Assembly: GCA_027257055.1 (NCBI GenBank)
Contig: JAPVLO010000055.1
Span: forward strand, 6,223,501-6,287,500
DNA length: 64,000 nt
DNA from: Cephalopachus bancanus
Taxonomy: Eukaryota; Chordata; Mammalia; Primates; Tarsiidae
Direction: 5' to 3'
Shown: positions 47,447 through 58,580 of the stretch, piece after piece
Position numbering within the stretch: position 1 is the stretch's first letter
How the letters are laid out: the number at the start of each line of letters is the position of its first letter
The notes under the pieces: model-generated
What the model saw: the letters and a program-made list of their open reading frames with translations, nothing else
What the model was told of the DNA's origin: nothing
Database searches by the model: none
Program-made: the position numbers and the translations under genes

Positions 47447-47875
47447 TTTTTCCATTCAGCACAATGCTTTCGGCAAGAAGAATCAGATAAGTTGATTGAC
47501 TTGAGCAATAATGGTAACTTCGGTTTAAAAATAAGTAATTTGCTTACATTGGTATTCCTTCCAGCTGATGTCATTTCAGGAGCTTTTAATGAATTAAAGC
47601 CCTATTTGCCTGAGGAAGACAAGGAAGTAATTGACTGGTTTGAAAATAATTATGTGACTGGTAGGAAAAGAAGACACTTATGCAATAGTGTTGCTGTTTG
47701 ATCACCGATATTGTTTCAGTCATATCTGTGGTCAGTACATGAGTACAGGAAGAATAGATTTTTGCGTACCCAAAACAACATAGAGGCATGGCAGAGAAGA
47801 TGGAAAAATTAAGATAATGCTCATGTCAGTATTTGTTGGATCATAGAATAATTTCAAAAACAGTGGTGCCATGCA
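47447..47875 (+). pseudogene. MULE transposase C-terminal remnant
   Basis: One reading frame gives 'FFHSAQCFRQ', 'LKISNLLTLVFLPADVISGA', 'FNELKPYLPEEDKEVIDWFE', 'NNYVTGRKRR', a TGA at 47699, then 'SPILFQSYLWSVHEY', 'TQNNIEAWQRRWKN', a TAA, 'AHVSICWIIE', a TAA and 'FQKQ'. This is the order of the conserved C-terminal part of MULE transposases (helix-rich 'LALAFVP..DV..AFEEL' block, 'DYFEDTYIG', 'LW', 'TNNxxEGWHxxF', 'HPxIWxFI'). The frame holds across all blocks, so only three stops break it and no frameshift is needed. The catalytic DDE residues lie upstream and were not found. It is not functional; family membership is recognised by motif order, not by a search. Confidence 0.78.
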
Positions 47876-47982
47876 CAAAATGAATGTAAACATACTAGCA
47901 CCTACCCCTGCGATACTCCTTTTCATATGTATAATTTTTTTTTAGTCTTTTTTCTTTTTTTTCCACTAATTTTAATTGTCAG

Positions 47983-48092
47983 CATTATTTTTTAATTTTT
48001 TTTAATTTTAAAGCTGTGGAGTAGAATTCAGAGCTAGGTATACAAATGTTCCTTACGCAGGCACCCTTGTTGATGGGGTATGCCACTATGCT
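47983..48092 (-). repeat. Short L1 3' end, antisense
   Basis: T-rich run, then 'gagctaggtatacaaatgtt', 'caggcacccttgttgatggg' and 'gtatgccac'. This is the 3' terminus of the same L1 lineage as at 32505 and 63815, truncated to about 110 bases and inserted into the MULE-type element. Confidence 0.8.
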
Positions 48093-48539
48093 AGGTATTT
48101 CACCTTCGCATCCTTTCCAATACTGGCTGTATACATAACATAAAGACTTTTAGAGAGTTCTAATTTGTCTTACGCATTTTTGCAAATATGATTCCATGCA
48201 GGTGCATTATCATGAAGTTGCCTTTGTGTGTAAGCATTGTGCATGTATATAAAAATACCAAAATTTCCACAGAAAATAAAAAGATGTTCTTTTAGTGCAA
48301 CTAAAACATAAAGTTTAGTGCATTTGAGAAACATAAAGTTTCTGGAGCTCGTGTTTCTTTGAATGACTGGTGCAGTGGTGATGCGGTGGTGACACATCTC
48401 AGTTTTTGACCGATCTCTTCAAATGACGGGTTGTTATTCATGGTATTTTAGATAACTGCAGTTATAAAGCTGGCTGAACACAATTACTAAACCACAGCGA
48501 AATGCATTGAAACCTTTACTTTTGCCCTACTTTTTGTTT

Positions 48540-48841
48540 GTTTGTTAGTTTTTGGAGTCTCACTCCATCATCCAGGCTGGAGTGCAGTGGCACACTCATG
48601 GCCACTCCAGCAGCAACCTGCTGGGTTCAGGAGATCCTTTCACCACAGTCTTCCAAGTAGTCAGAGCTACAGGTGTATGCTACCATGCCCAGCTAATTTT
48701 TTGATTTATTGTAGAGACAAGGCCTCGCCAGGTTGTCTTGCCAAGTTGCCTGAACTGGTCTCGAATCCATGGACTCAGGAAGTCCACTTGCCTCGGACTC
48801 CCAAAGTGCTGGGATTACAGGCTGAGCTGCCGAATTTGGCT
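48540..48841 (-). repeat. Lineage-specific Alu, antisense, diverged
   Basis: 'tttggagtctcactccatca', 'ggccactccagcagcaacct', 'gatttattgtagagacaagg' and 'gattacaggctgagctgccg'. It contains an extra 'ttgtcttgccaagttgcc' unit in the left arm. More diverged than the other family members. 'ttactttt' on both sides may be a worn target duplication. Confidence 0.92.
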
Positions 48842-49155
48842 CTTACTTTTAATGAACATGGTTTTTCTGCTTATAACTTTTATATCTGTATAACTGTTAT
48901 ATGTATACCTCAGTGTTTACACTTGCAAAACTATGTATGTTATTATTGCCTATTTTCTTGTGTAAACTGGCCTATATAATGTTCTCTTTTTATATGGTTC
49001 TCAAATAAATCCCCTTTAAAAATGTAAACAAATCTCTTATAAATAATTGTTACTACTTTTTCCAAAATTATATTTTTGGGATTTTAGTCTTTTTGAATTT
49101 CAACATTTAAGATTATGAAGTTAAATATTGTGTCTTTAGGGATTATGATCGGTCC

Positions 49156-49620
49156 CAACTGGGTCATTTCAAATATTGTTGGATTTGATTGTCTGTGTTT
49201 TACTTACATTTCTCCATCCATGTCAACATGGGTAAGTTTGCCTGTAATATTCTTTCCTCATAATATCGTTTGTTTTTTTAATTTTATTACCATGGTATGA
49301 GAAACTTATAAAATGTGTTGGGGAGAATTTCTGCATCCTCCATGTTCTTGAGGATTTTTGAAATTTTTGAATTAGTTATTGACTAATTGTCAAAAATTGT
49401 TGGTGAAGGCTTTCAGCTTGGCATTTCTTTATGGGAATAATTTACTGCAGATTTAGAGATTTTATTGGATTTAGGATTATTTAGATTTTCCTGTTTCTTT
49501 TTGGATTAGTTTTGTTAGGTAATAGTTTTCAAAGTATTTCTCCATGTCATGTAAATATTTAAATTGACTCAAATAAAGTTATAATTAATCTACTTTTTGA
49601 ATATAAACTGAATTACTCCT
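49156..49620 (-). repeat. Old L1 ORF2 fragment, antisense, right half
   Basis: It continues the antisense L1 of 46380-46992: 'caactgggtcatttcaaata', 'ttgttggatttgattgtctg', 'gcatcctccatgttcttgag', 'gattttcctgtttctttttg'. The L1 order across the gap is what is expected if one element was split by the MULE-type transposon. Confidence 0.68.
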
Positions 49621-49851
49621 GGCATTTATTACATGTAGAAATTCAGATCACAAGGAAGAAGACTGTATAAACTCATAGTTGGTGTTAATAATATTGGTTA
49701 CGTGAATGGTAGAACAAATGAGAAGCCCACGATTCATTTTAAGTAAAGTGATTACTACTGCAGGGGAGAATGGAGACAGAATAAAAAGCTATGTCCTATG
49801 TATACCTACTACATTTCGTTTCTTCTAAAAATGAATAATCTGCTTTTGGTA

Positions 49852-50349
49852 CGTTTGAGTTCCTTGTAGATCCTGGATGTTAGGCCTATGTTAGATATAT
49901 AGTTGGCAAATATTTTTTTCCCATTCTGTGGGCTGTCTCCTCACTCTCTTAACGGTTTCTTTTGTTTTGCAGAATCTTTTCAGTTTGATGAGGTCCCACT
50001 TGTCAGTCTTATCTCTTGTAGCATGGCCATCTGGGGTTTTAATAAAAAATTGGTTGCCTATTCCAACTTCTGTAAGGATGTCTCTTGCATTTTCTAAGAT
50101 TATCATAGTTTGAAATTTTACGTTTAGAACTTGGATCTATTTTAAATTGATTTGTTGTGTATGGTAAGAGGTAGGAGTCCTGTTTCATTCTTTTACATGT
50201 TGTCATCCCCTTTTACCTGCACCATTTACTGAATAGGCTCTCCTCTCCCCAGTGGTTGTCGGTGGAGGCTTTGCCAAAGGTGAGGTGGCTGAGAAATTGA
50301 AGTTTTGTTTCCAAATCTTGATCCTGTTCCATTGGTCTATATCCCCAGT
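49852..50349 (-). mobile_element. Inverted 5' part of a second twin-primed L1
   Basis: The minus strand reads ORF2: 'GIGNQFFIKTPDGHATRDKT', 'LIKLKRFCKTKETVKRVRRQ', 'PTEWEKN', running to 'aaggaactcaaacg' at 49852. The adjoining plus-strand piece starts at the next L1 position. Total length with that piece is about 1.2 kb. Confidence 0.85.
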
Positions 50350-51065
50350 TCTTGAAAAAAACAAACAGCCCTGTTAAAAAGTGAGCAAAAGATATGAATA
50401 GACACTTCTCAAAAGAAGACATACAAGCAACCAATACATGAAACATGCAAAAATGCTCAGCTTCACTAATCATCAAAGAAACACAAATGAAACCACACTG
50501 AGATACCACCTAACTCCAGTCAGGGTGGCCATCAACAATAACTCAAACAACAGATGCTGGAAAGGATGTGGGGGAAAGGGAATACTTCTACACTGTTGGT
50601 GGGAGTGTAAACTAGTACAGCCTCTGTGGAAAACAGTGTGGCAATTTGTAAAAGACCTAAAAATCAACCTTCCATATGACCCAGCAATCCTCCTTCTAGG
50701 CATATACCCTGAGGAACTCAAATCACTCTACAAAAAAGGTCCCTGTGCACACATGTTTATTGCAGCACTATTGACTATGGCAAAAACTGTGCTGCCCCTC
50801 AAAAGTGGACTGAGTAAAAACAATGTGATTTACATACACAATGGAATATTACACAGTCATAAAGAAGGACAGAATTATGAACTTCACAGCAATTTGGATG
50901 TTTTAGAGTCTATAATTCTCAGTGATCTATCACAGAAATGAAGAACTGAGCACCATGTGTTCTCACTCATAAGTGGACCATGAACATTTGTCATAATACT
51001 ACATAAGAGGGATTGGCAGTAGTGGGACACTGCCATGGGAGGCAGGGGTGGAACATAAAATATAA
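50350..51065 (+). mobile_element. 3' part of the second twin-primed L1
   Basis: It starts 'cttgaaaaaaacaaacagcc' and continues through ORF2 ('[20 protein letters not shown]', '[20 protein letters not shown]', '[18 protein letters not shown]', 'ESIILSDLSQK') to the stop at 50939. The 3' UTR ends near 'ggtggaacataaaatataag' without a clear A tail, so it may be 3'-truncated or worn. Confidence 0.87.
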
Positions 51066-53499
51066 GCATATAATGTTAAAATGTGAAAAGTACTTTAATC
51101 TTAGAGGTGCAATGTGCGGATTTCTATTAAGTTATATTCTTTACTTTTCTGCATGTTTGAAATATTTTATCTTTCTTTAACATTAAGAAAAAACCTTGGA
51201 ATCTTGGCATGCTATATTGCTGTTTTGGATTATAGCATGATAATCTCTTTAAACTCAATATTTTTAAGAGATATTTGAATACGGAACATATTTATTAATA
51301 GAACAGTTATTAATATTTTCTCCAAATAAGTTTAGTTCTCTATTTGCTCTACCATGCAATCAACCAATATTTATTTAATAGAAACTGAGTTAGACACTTG
51401 CCCAAGAACAGAGGTTAGATCTGTTAAAATAAATGATACCAAGTTATCGTATAGCTATAGCCAACAGATGATAAATAAAGTGAATAAATAAATTTTTGAA
51501 TTAAGCAATGGTGATATTTTGGAGAATAATAAAGCAGAGAAGAAAGACAGTGGCATGGAAAGCAAGATCAGCTTTGACTTCACTGTCCTCTCAACTTGGG
51601 GTCTGTTCATCTCTAAGAATTTGCCAATATTTTCTGGGACAAATGTTCTCCAAAGAAATACCTAAAGACTAACACATTTGCAGAAGTAGTACTCATGTCA
51701 CATTGTTGTTGCTATGTATGTATGTATATATTAGTGTTCTGATTATGCAACTTGGCTTTACAAATAGAAAACTTTTTACGTAGATCATACCAAGGTGTGC
51801 TCACTGCTGTGCCCTTCCAATAAAATTAATTCTTTAAGTTGTATTTGGAGTTCTGCATTAGGTTTTCAGGAAGGGAGGGTTACATACATACATATGTCCT
51901 CAAGGACAATAAGAAATATGTAACTGGCTGTGTTTTTCTATTTTACTTTGGCTTTCTGGGATCTTATAGCCAATTTTTAACAAATAAATTATGTAGAATC
52001 TTGGGCAAACTGGACTAAGTTAAGATTAATCTGATCAAAGTGATAAAGGAGTAAAAATTGTGTTATTTGAAGGAGAAAATGGCAGAAAATTGCTAGAATT
52101 TTTTAAAAAGTCTTATGTCTTCAAATATTTGAAGGAGTGTATAGTATATCTATTTGATCCCCAAAAGTAAAATTAATACTACTGAGTGAAAATTACTTGG
52201 AAGCAGATTTCAATACAAGAAATAACATTCTAATTATCAGAACTGTTATAAGATGGACTGTAACCGCTCATTAATGTCGAATGAGCACATCTAGCAAAGA
52301 TGGTGAAATCCTGAATTTTCTTGCCAAGTCTTAGATTCCATAAATCTAGGTGTGATTCCTCTGATATTTATGCCAATCTTCTTTCTAATCTGGAACTTGT
52401 GAGTTCATTCCCATGAACCCATGGTCTTCAATGCTCTTTTCTCATTTAGTTTCTCTCTAAAGGCTCTGACACCTATTTACAAAAATTTCTAGTGTCAGAG
52501 ATTTCAGTCAAGAGTGTTTGCACATATATAAATAAGTGTGCATGTCTTGTATAGGGCTGTTAAATGTTACTGATGCATGCCATTAATTTTTAAGAGTCAT
52601 CTGGTGCTCTGGGCAGAGGCCACTCCTGGTCACCCTGTAGTATTGCCATCCGCTCATCATAAATCCTTCAGAAGGCTTCACACTATCATGGGCAATTTTG
52701 TTTTTATTGTTACTCTTTCATTTAACAGAACATGACAAATTGATTCTGTCTATTGTGCATTTCTCAAATAGCCACTTCCTGGTTCATTATCATGATTATA
52801 TGATACGTGAAAAGAATAGGGAAAGCTGAGTTAATGGGCCTGTGTATAAACCACAGACTTCTAGGAAACTAAAAAGATCTGCATGTTGACAGCCATCACG
52901 TTTGACTATCAGGACTCACCAGCTGTCCCTGAGCTGTGACCAAAACCAAGGAGTCTTTGTTGACAGCTACGCCCACACAACTCGTGCTCACAAAAATGTA
53001 TGTTTTGAAGAAAGATGATGTGTAAAAGTAACAAAAGTAAAAGATAAAGCTATTTGATTTTTAAGAGTTCCCCAATTGCTTTCTATGTGTTACTTACAAT
53101 TATTTTGTATTATATAAAACTCCAATTAACAATTTCATAAATCAATTACAAGTAGTTTTTAAAGAAAGATATCTAGTATTTAATGAGATTTTTTAGGGAT
53201 CAATCGTGAAGTTTAATTTTTAGTATAATAGTTTCTTAATCACAGAATATCCTTAATTATACAATATAATTTTGTTTTAGGTATTAAGTAACAAACATAA
53301 GTATTATTTGATCATAACAATATCATCAAATGCATCCATCAAAATTAATCATCAACAGAAAACTAAATTGAAGTGAATATAGGTATTTGTCAATATCAGA
53401 AACTATTATTCTGCACCCAGAGTTGTATGTGTGTGCATTGCTCGTAACTGACAGTAGTAGTGATAAAAATGAACATATGCATATTACTTTGCAGTTTGA
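51066..53499. other. Intergenic, unassigned; possible conserved block 52.2-53.0 kb
   Basis: No gene. A TATG run lies at about 51713-51730. The interval 52240-52300 contains the CpG-bearing palindrome 'gctcattaatgtcgaatgagc' (21 bases, written here as arms 'gctcatt' / 'aatgagc'). The segment 52850-52985 holds motifs such as 'aaaccacagac' and 'tgttgacagc'. Confidence 0.35.
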
Positions 53500-54425
53500 A
53501 ACATAGTTGCTAATGTTTTCTCTCCTTTGATCGTCTTGGTTACTCTGAGAGGTAGACAGGTTCTACTCCATTTTCCAAAGGATCAACTAAAGACTCAGGG
53601 AGGCTAAGTGACTTTTTTAAAGAGATGAATCCAAAATGTGCCAGGCTAGAATTCTGGCTTCAAAATTTGTTGTTTTTTTTTTCCCATGTTATAACTCTGA
53701 CTTTCTGTCCATTAAAATTCTGTTCCTTGCCTTACCATCTTCATGTCTTGTTGTGCTGCCTCAGTAATACAGAAACACTGATGTTATCAGATCTTCCTGG
53801 TGATTCCAGAAGTCTCACGCCTTTTACACCCTGTTCCCCCTACTTGGAATTCTTCTCCCATTGATCAATTAAGCTCTTATTGATCCTATAAAACTCTGCA
53901 TTGTCATCATCTTCTTGGTATCACATACTCAGATACATTTCAGTATTTTTTTAAACTTTGTATTTATGGAAATATTCAAACCTACTCAAAGTAGGATTAT
54001 ATCCAGTCTCATCATTTGTCAATCTTAACTCCTTTTTTATTCTATCCTCTCTTTGAATTATTTGTTGATTTTGCATTGTTGTTTGCTGGAAATGTTAAAA
54101 ACAACAACAACCAAAACTTTAGACATTTGGACATCTGTGAATACATCAGTATGCATCCACAACAGATATTATTTTATCCATTTTAACCTACTTATGATCA
54201 CTTTATGTTATGTATTCCCCAGTACGTCACCAGTTGCACCAGATTTTTTCAAAATGTGTTTTCAGTTAATTTGTTCAAATGAGAATAATACAAGATTCAC
54301 ACACTATACTTCATTGATTTGGAACTTAAGTGTCCTTCAATCTATAACAGAGTCCCCGTTTATACCCCACATTTTCTCCCATGCATTTGCTTTTCTGAAG
54401 AAATTGTAGAATTTACCCAAGTCTG
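53500..54425. repeat. MIR, L2 and L1M relics in series
   Basis: Minus-strand MIR at about 53510-53625 ('tctactccattttccaaagg', 'ggaggctaagtgactt'). L2-like at about 53690-53900 ('ccttgccttaccatcttcat', 'tacttggaattcttctccca'). L1M/HAL1-type 3' sequence at about 53935-54425 ('cagattttttcaaaatgtgt', 'taacagagtccccgtttata', 'ctgaagaaattgtagaa'). All old; internal limits approximate. Confidence 0.5.
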
Positions 54426-56362
54426 TATTTGCACCTTGTGTTAACATGTTTTTTTATAGTTTCCTATTAATTAGAAAATTCAGTCTAGATGCTTGATTAA
54501 ACTCAGAGTTTTTGATATATAGCTACATAAATCTTGATTAAATGCTTGATTACATTATACACACCCATATATATACAGACATATGTATTACAAATACAAA
54601 AATGAATACACATTTTAAGTATGATGTTTGCTTACAAGATGGTGTTAATCAAACAATTGCTAGCGTCACCATGTATCAGGTAGGACAAAGAAAATGGTAG
54701 AAGCATGGCTGAGTTAATGTCATACTACTCTTTGCTACTGTAATTTAATTCAACTTCAAAAAGTAATATATAGATAACCTCTCTGAAAATGTGTATACAT
54801 TTCTTGGCACCCCTAGTATAATTAAAATATGGTGCCAAATATGTTCTATTGCATCATATTAAGGAGGAAATATAATCTTATTGTTCCACTTTTAAAAACA
54901 GTAAGCTTTATATTTGGGTTCAGATTTGTTGTTCTGATCTATTCATTAATGACACCCATGTCTGGTTTTCCCAGCATGTGTTATAAACAAGTATACAACA
55001 GGCAACACTTGCTTGTTGTCTAGAGCTATTATTACTTCATTAAAAGTAGCAAAATGGTAATTTCTAAATTCTGAAATTTATGTTATATTAGTTTTATATA
55101 ATTTTTTAATAACAATCTTAACCTCATCAAGTATTTTATTTTCTGAAATGTAGTCCATACCGGAAAGGTAGAATAAATGTGGATATTTGCTTTTACTTAT
55201 CAATATTTTGAATGAATGGATATCCTGGACAGCTCTAAAGTTGACCAATAAAATTACTGTTTTTTTTTAAAAGTATTATTATTTTTTTGAGTTGGAGTCA
55301 TTGTGAATTAATGAAAGTGTGTACATATGTATGTGTATATAGTTTTAATGATGTTTGTGATATAATTAAGTCCTTTGAAGCTGTTACTCTCTTAGCTGCT
55401 CAAATTTTCTCATCATGGGCCAGAGAAAATTCATTTTTCAAGTTGTCATTTCTATAGATAGCTTCCAGTTAGTCTGTGATAATTTCTTCACTTTTGACAT
55501 GACCAAATGTCCAGTCTCAAACATTTGGTGAGCTCTTTTAAATTGCCAAAATCTAACCACTTTAAACCTACAAAGTGACAGTTTAATACACTTCAAACTA
55601 ATACATATGGTGCCCTAGTGCTGGACTCAGCCAGGTCAAGGAGCCCTGTTTCCTTATAGTAGGGTGTGATATTTATGTACAATAGGTAGTAGGAGTGTTA
55701 ATTGGTACTGAATTGCAACTACATCAAAATACACTTCTTAGAAGAGAAAAAAGTCATGCTTTCATAATAACTTTTCAATTTCTGTAAAAATTACATGATT
55801 TATATTTATCTAAATTTTTTATTTTTGTATTATTTTATTTTAAAATAAAATCCTTCATTGCTGATTATAGTAATATAAGCATATTTTCTTTCTCCTATTT
55901 AAACTACCATGGGTATATGGAATAAAAACAGCAGAATAGCAATAACAATATTGCTAATAGAACAAACACTATACAACAAAATTGTTACAGACTATTGCCA
56001 GATGCAATATGTGATATATTTGTGTTTGCTTTAATGCTTAGATATACTTGTGTTTTAGGATAATTATCTGACTTTCTGTGCTATTACTTTATAGATTTTA
56101 AGTTCACCTGTTTTCTATTTTTAAACATGTATTATGTAACATCTTCATGGTTTCAAAGTTATTCAGTCATCTTAATCATGCCACCCTTAATATTCATATT
56201 ATTTGAGATCATTGTATGCACAATAATACACAGTTGTAAGTTTTCATGCCAGTACACCTTGCTTGATCAGGAACTAAGTGAGGTCTAGTTCTGTGTCTAA
56301 ATATAGCAAAGTACTTGGCACAGGATGCGTTCTAAACTTATCCATGAATAATCCTGATGACT

Positions 56363-56365
<3 letters not shown>
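54426..56365. other. Intergenic, AT-rich
   Basis: No gene. A very short Alu tail stub is visible at 55283-55301 (see findings). The rest is unassigned AT-rich DNA. Confidence 0.45.

Positions 56366-56410
<45 letters not shown>
56366..56410. repeat. (GT)n microsatellite
   Basis: A pure run of about 22 GT units. Confidence 0.98.
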
Positions 56411-56416
<6 letters not shown>

Positions 56417-56654
56417 ATAAAACAATTATATTTCAGAAGAGTAATGTCCATTCATTTCTGGAATAGATTATATCTGTGTTAATCTAAAAAAAAAGAAACC
56501 TGGCAATACATGCTGCTATGGTATATTTGGAATCACTGAGTACATTTCCATGGTGAGGAGTGACAAATTTAGTGCTGAATACGGTAAAGCAAATGCATCT
56601 TAGTAGAATGAAGATGGAATTTCACCTTCAGGGCTTTTTGAAAATAGAACCTCG

Positions 56655-56880
56655 ACAGTTATGATCTATACTCTGGAGTTAGACAGACCTGGATTTAAAT
56701 CCTAGCCTAGTTTTAGCTCTGAACCAGTAAGTAATATTGGACAAGTCACCTATGTTTTGTAAATTTAAATTCCCTCACCTCAGGAATGGAGACAATAAAA
56801 GTTCTACCTCTTAAAGTCGCAGTGGGAAATCAGTGATACAATATACAGGGCTTATCAGAGGGTTAAGAACACAGAATTTA
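56655..56880 (+). repeat. MIR, nearly full length
   Basis: 'ctctggagttagacagacct', 'ggatttaaatcctagcctag', 'ggacaagtcacctatgtttt', 'ctcacctcaggaatggagac' and 'acagggcttatcagagggtt' follow MIR order from the tRNA-related region through the core. Confidence 0.78.
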
Positions 56881-57161
56881 AATAGTTGTTATTCAATAAC
56901 TATCAATACCACCATCATTGTAATCATCTACTAGTGCTGCTACTATTTCCACACTGCATTTATATGTATTCCAAATTTGTTAACTAAGGTAGTAGTTCTA
57001 CCTCAAGTACAACTAAATAAACTACAAAATTAACGTTTAAGGTAGAAGCTCTCAATCTTTAGTGTACTTGGAAGCTGGTGAGGAACTTTAAACATACTGA
57101 TACTTGGTTGCTACTCCTGAGAGTATGATGTCATTACTTTAATGTGTGGACCGAGTATGGG
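56881..57161. other. Intergenic, unassigned
   Basis: Nothing recognised. Confidence 0.4.
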
Positions 57162-57478
57162 TTTTTTGTTGTTGTTTTTGTTTTTGTTTTTGTTTTTGTT
57201 TTTTTGAGTTGGAGTCTCACTCAGTCGCCCAGACTGGAGTGCAGTGGCCGCTCCCGGCCACTGCAGCCTCGACCTGCTGGACTCCGGCGATCCTTCTGCC
57301 TCCGCCTCCCGAGTAGCCGGAATTACAGGCATGCACTACCACGCCCGGCTGATTGTTTTATTTATTGTAGAGATGAGGTCTCGCTGCCCAGGCGAGTCTC
57401 GAACCCGCGGGCTCAGGCAATCCACTCACCTCAGCCTCCCAAAGGCACGGGATTACAGGCTGAGCCACCGAGCCCGGC
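57162..57478 (-). repeat. Lineage-specific Alu, antisense, with target duplication
   Basis: (TTTTTG)n tail, 'gagttggagtctcactcagt', 'gtggccgctcccggccactg', 'tttattgtagagatgaggtc', 'gagtctcgaacccgcgggct' and 'gagccaccgagcccggc'. The flanks 'gagtatgggtttt' and 'gagtatggggtttt' are a target duplication. Low divergence. Confidence 0.97.
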
Positions 57479-57614
57479 GAGTATGGGGTTTTAAAAGCTC
57501 CCAGTGATTCTTCTGTACCGCTGGAATTGAGGACCATTGCTTAAGGCCTTCAGATTTCAAGTGATCTAGTGAGAGTCTGTTTGTCAATACTTGACTTTTG
57601 ATTTATTTACATAC

Positions 57615-57848
57615 CAGGGTGCCAAAAAATATATACACATTTTAAAAGATCTTATGTATATATTACTTTTATTTTGCCATAATCATAGTTGTCTAGATGT
57701 TGATGGTAACCACTTTGAACACCTCTTGTAACTGCAGAAGTCAAACGTGACTTGTATTCACCTTTTATTATCAGTATATATTGAGTATTACAATTTTAAT
57801 ATTATTTTTCTTTCTTAAAATGTGCATGCACTTTGTTGGCACCCTCTG
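57615..57848. mobile_element. 234-bp Tc1/mariner-type MITE
   Basis: Terminal inverted repeats of about 30 bases: left 'cagggtgccaaaaaatatat', right (minus strand) 'cagagggtgccaacaaagtg', both leading to 'acacatttt' / 'gcacatttt'. TA follows directly at the right end and lies one base off at the left. The interior has no reading frame, so it would have been mobilised in trans. The exact family was not identified. Confidence 0.8.
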
Positions 57849-58159
57849 TATTTATGCTTGAGAAGTCTGTGAAAAATCAAAAGGATCAAAATCAATTTCT
57901 ATTAACAGGATTATGCACACCCCAGGTAGGATTCAGAGTGTATCCTCTTTCACTCTACGATTCTTTATCTGCTAGCTATATATAAAGGTTGTCATTATCA
58001 TAAAGAACCACTTGTGGTTTGAGCTACAATACCATTGAAATTCATTCATGTATTATGAAGATAAACGAATCAGACTCTGAAGGACTAACACACTGAGGTC
58101 AGTCGAGACCATTCTACCTAAGAAAGAGAGAGAGGAGGCACATTATCTTTTCTCTGGCT
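57849..58159. other. Intergenic, unassigned
   Basis: Nothing recognised. Confidence 0.4.
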
Positions 58160-58580
58160 ATTGTATTTATCTCTAAATTTGATACATTTTAAGGACGAAT
58201 ATTTAAAAGAAAGAGACATTCAGTTCAACCCACAGCAACAGCAGGAGCTGAACTGCCAAGTGCCACTGTGCTTTATCTGTTTACTTTTTAGTCTTCTTGG
58301 TGAATGCAAAAGCATCGCTAATCAGAATGCGATTACGAACAATAAATAAAGGCCTTTACAAACAACCAGGGCATTTTAAAGCTCCCTGTAATTACAATAG
58401 CAACATAATTACATACAAATTTTAAAAACATACAGCAAAGCAGCACAAGTATTACTGATTTCCCTTTAAAATCAGATCCTGGCTGATCCTCACTTTATGG
58501 TTCATTAATTTTAGTCATGATTTTCACATAAACATAGTTTTAAGTGCTGAACAGGTGCACAGCATCACATCATTGACTCA
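58160..58580. promoter_or_regulatory. Candidate conserved regulatory element
   Basis: A non-repetitive block with retained CpGs in AT-rich surroundings ('aagcatcgctaatcagaatg', 'cgattacgaacaataaataa') followed by 'gtaattacaatagcaacata' and 'attacatacaaattt'. TAAT cores, an AATTA repeat and 'gaacaataa' (SOX-like) cluster within 150 bases. It resembles a developmental enhancer; motif evidence only. Confidence 0.33.

Larger units (their letters stand above)
46993..49158 (+). mobile_element. MuDR/MULE-type DNA transposon (Ricksha-like), decayed
   Basis: The element interrupts an antisense L1. Its inverted ends are recognisable: left 47132-47213 and right 49077-49158 are imperfect reverse complements sharing 'aaagacac', 'aaatgttgaaattc' and 'atccc', and both start 'ttggg'. 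Between them lies a MULE transposase remnant (47447-47875), a small L1 3' end and an antisense Alu. A 140-bp sequence occurs on both sides of the left inverted repeat (46995-47135 and 47293-47431). Human Ricksha, as I recall it, has similar 'gggatt...aatttc' type ends. Exact termini and the target duplication are not resolved. Confidence 0.75.

Noticed and set aside
48542..48979. 145-codon plus-strand frame
   Set aside because: Translation of an antisense Alu and its flank.
49891..50106. Minus-strand frame resembling a small nucleic-acid enzyme
   Set aside because: It is L1 ORF2 C-terminal sequence within the inverted arm of a twin-primed L1.
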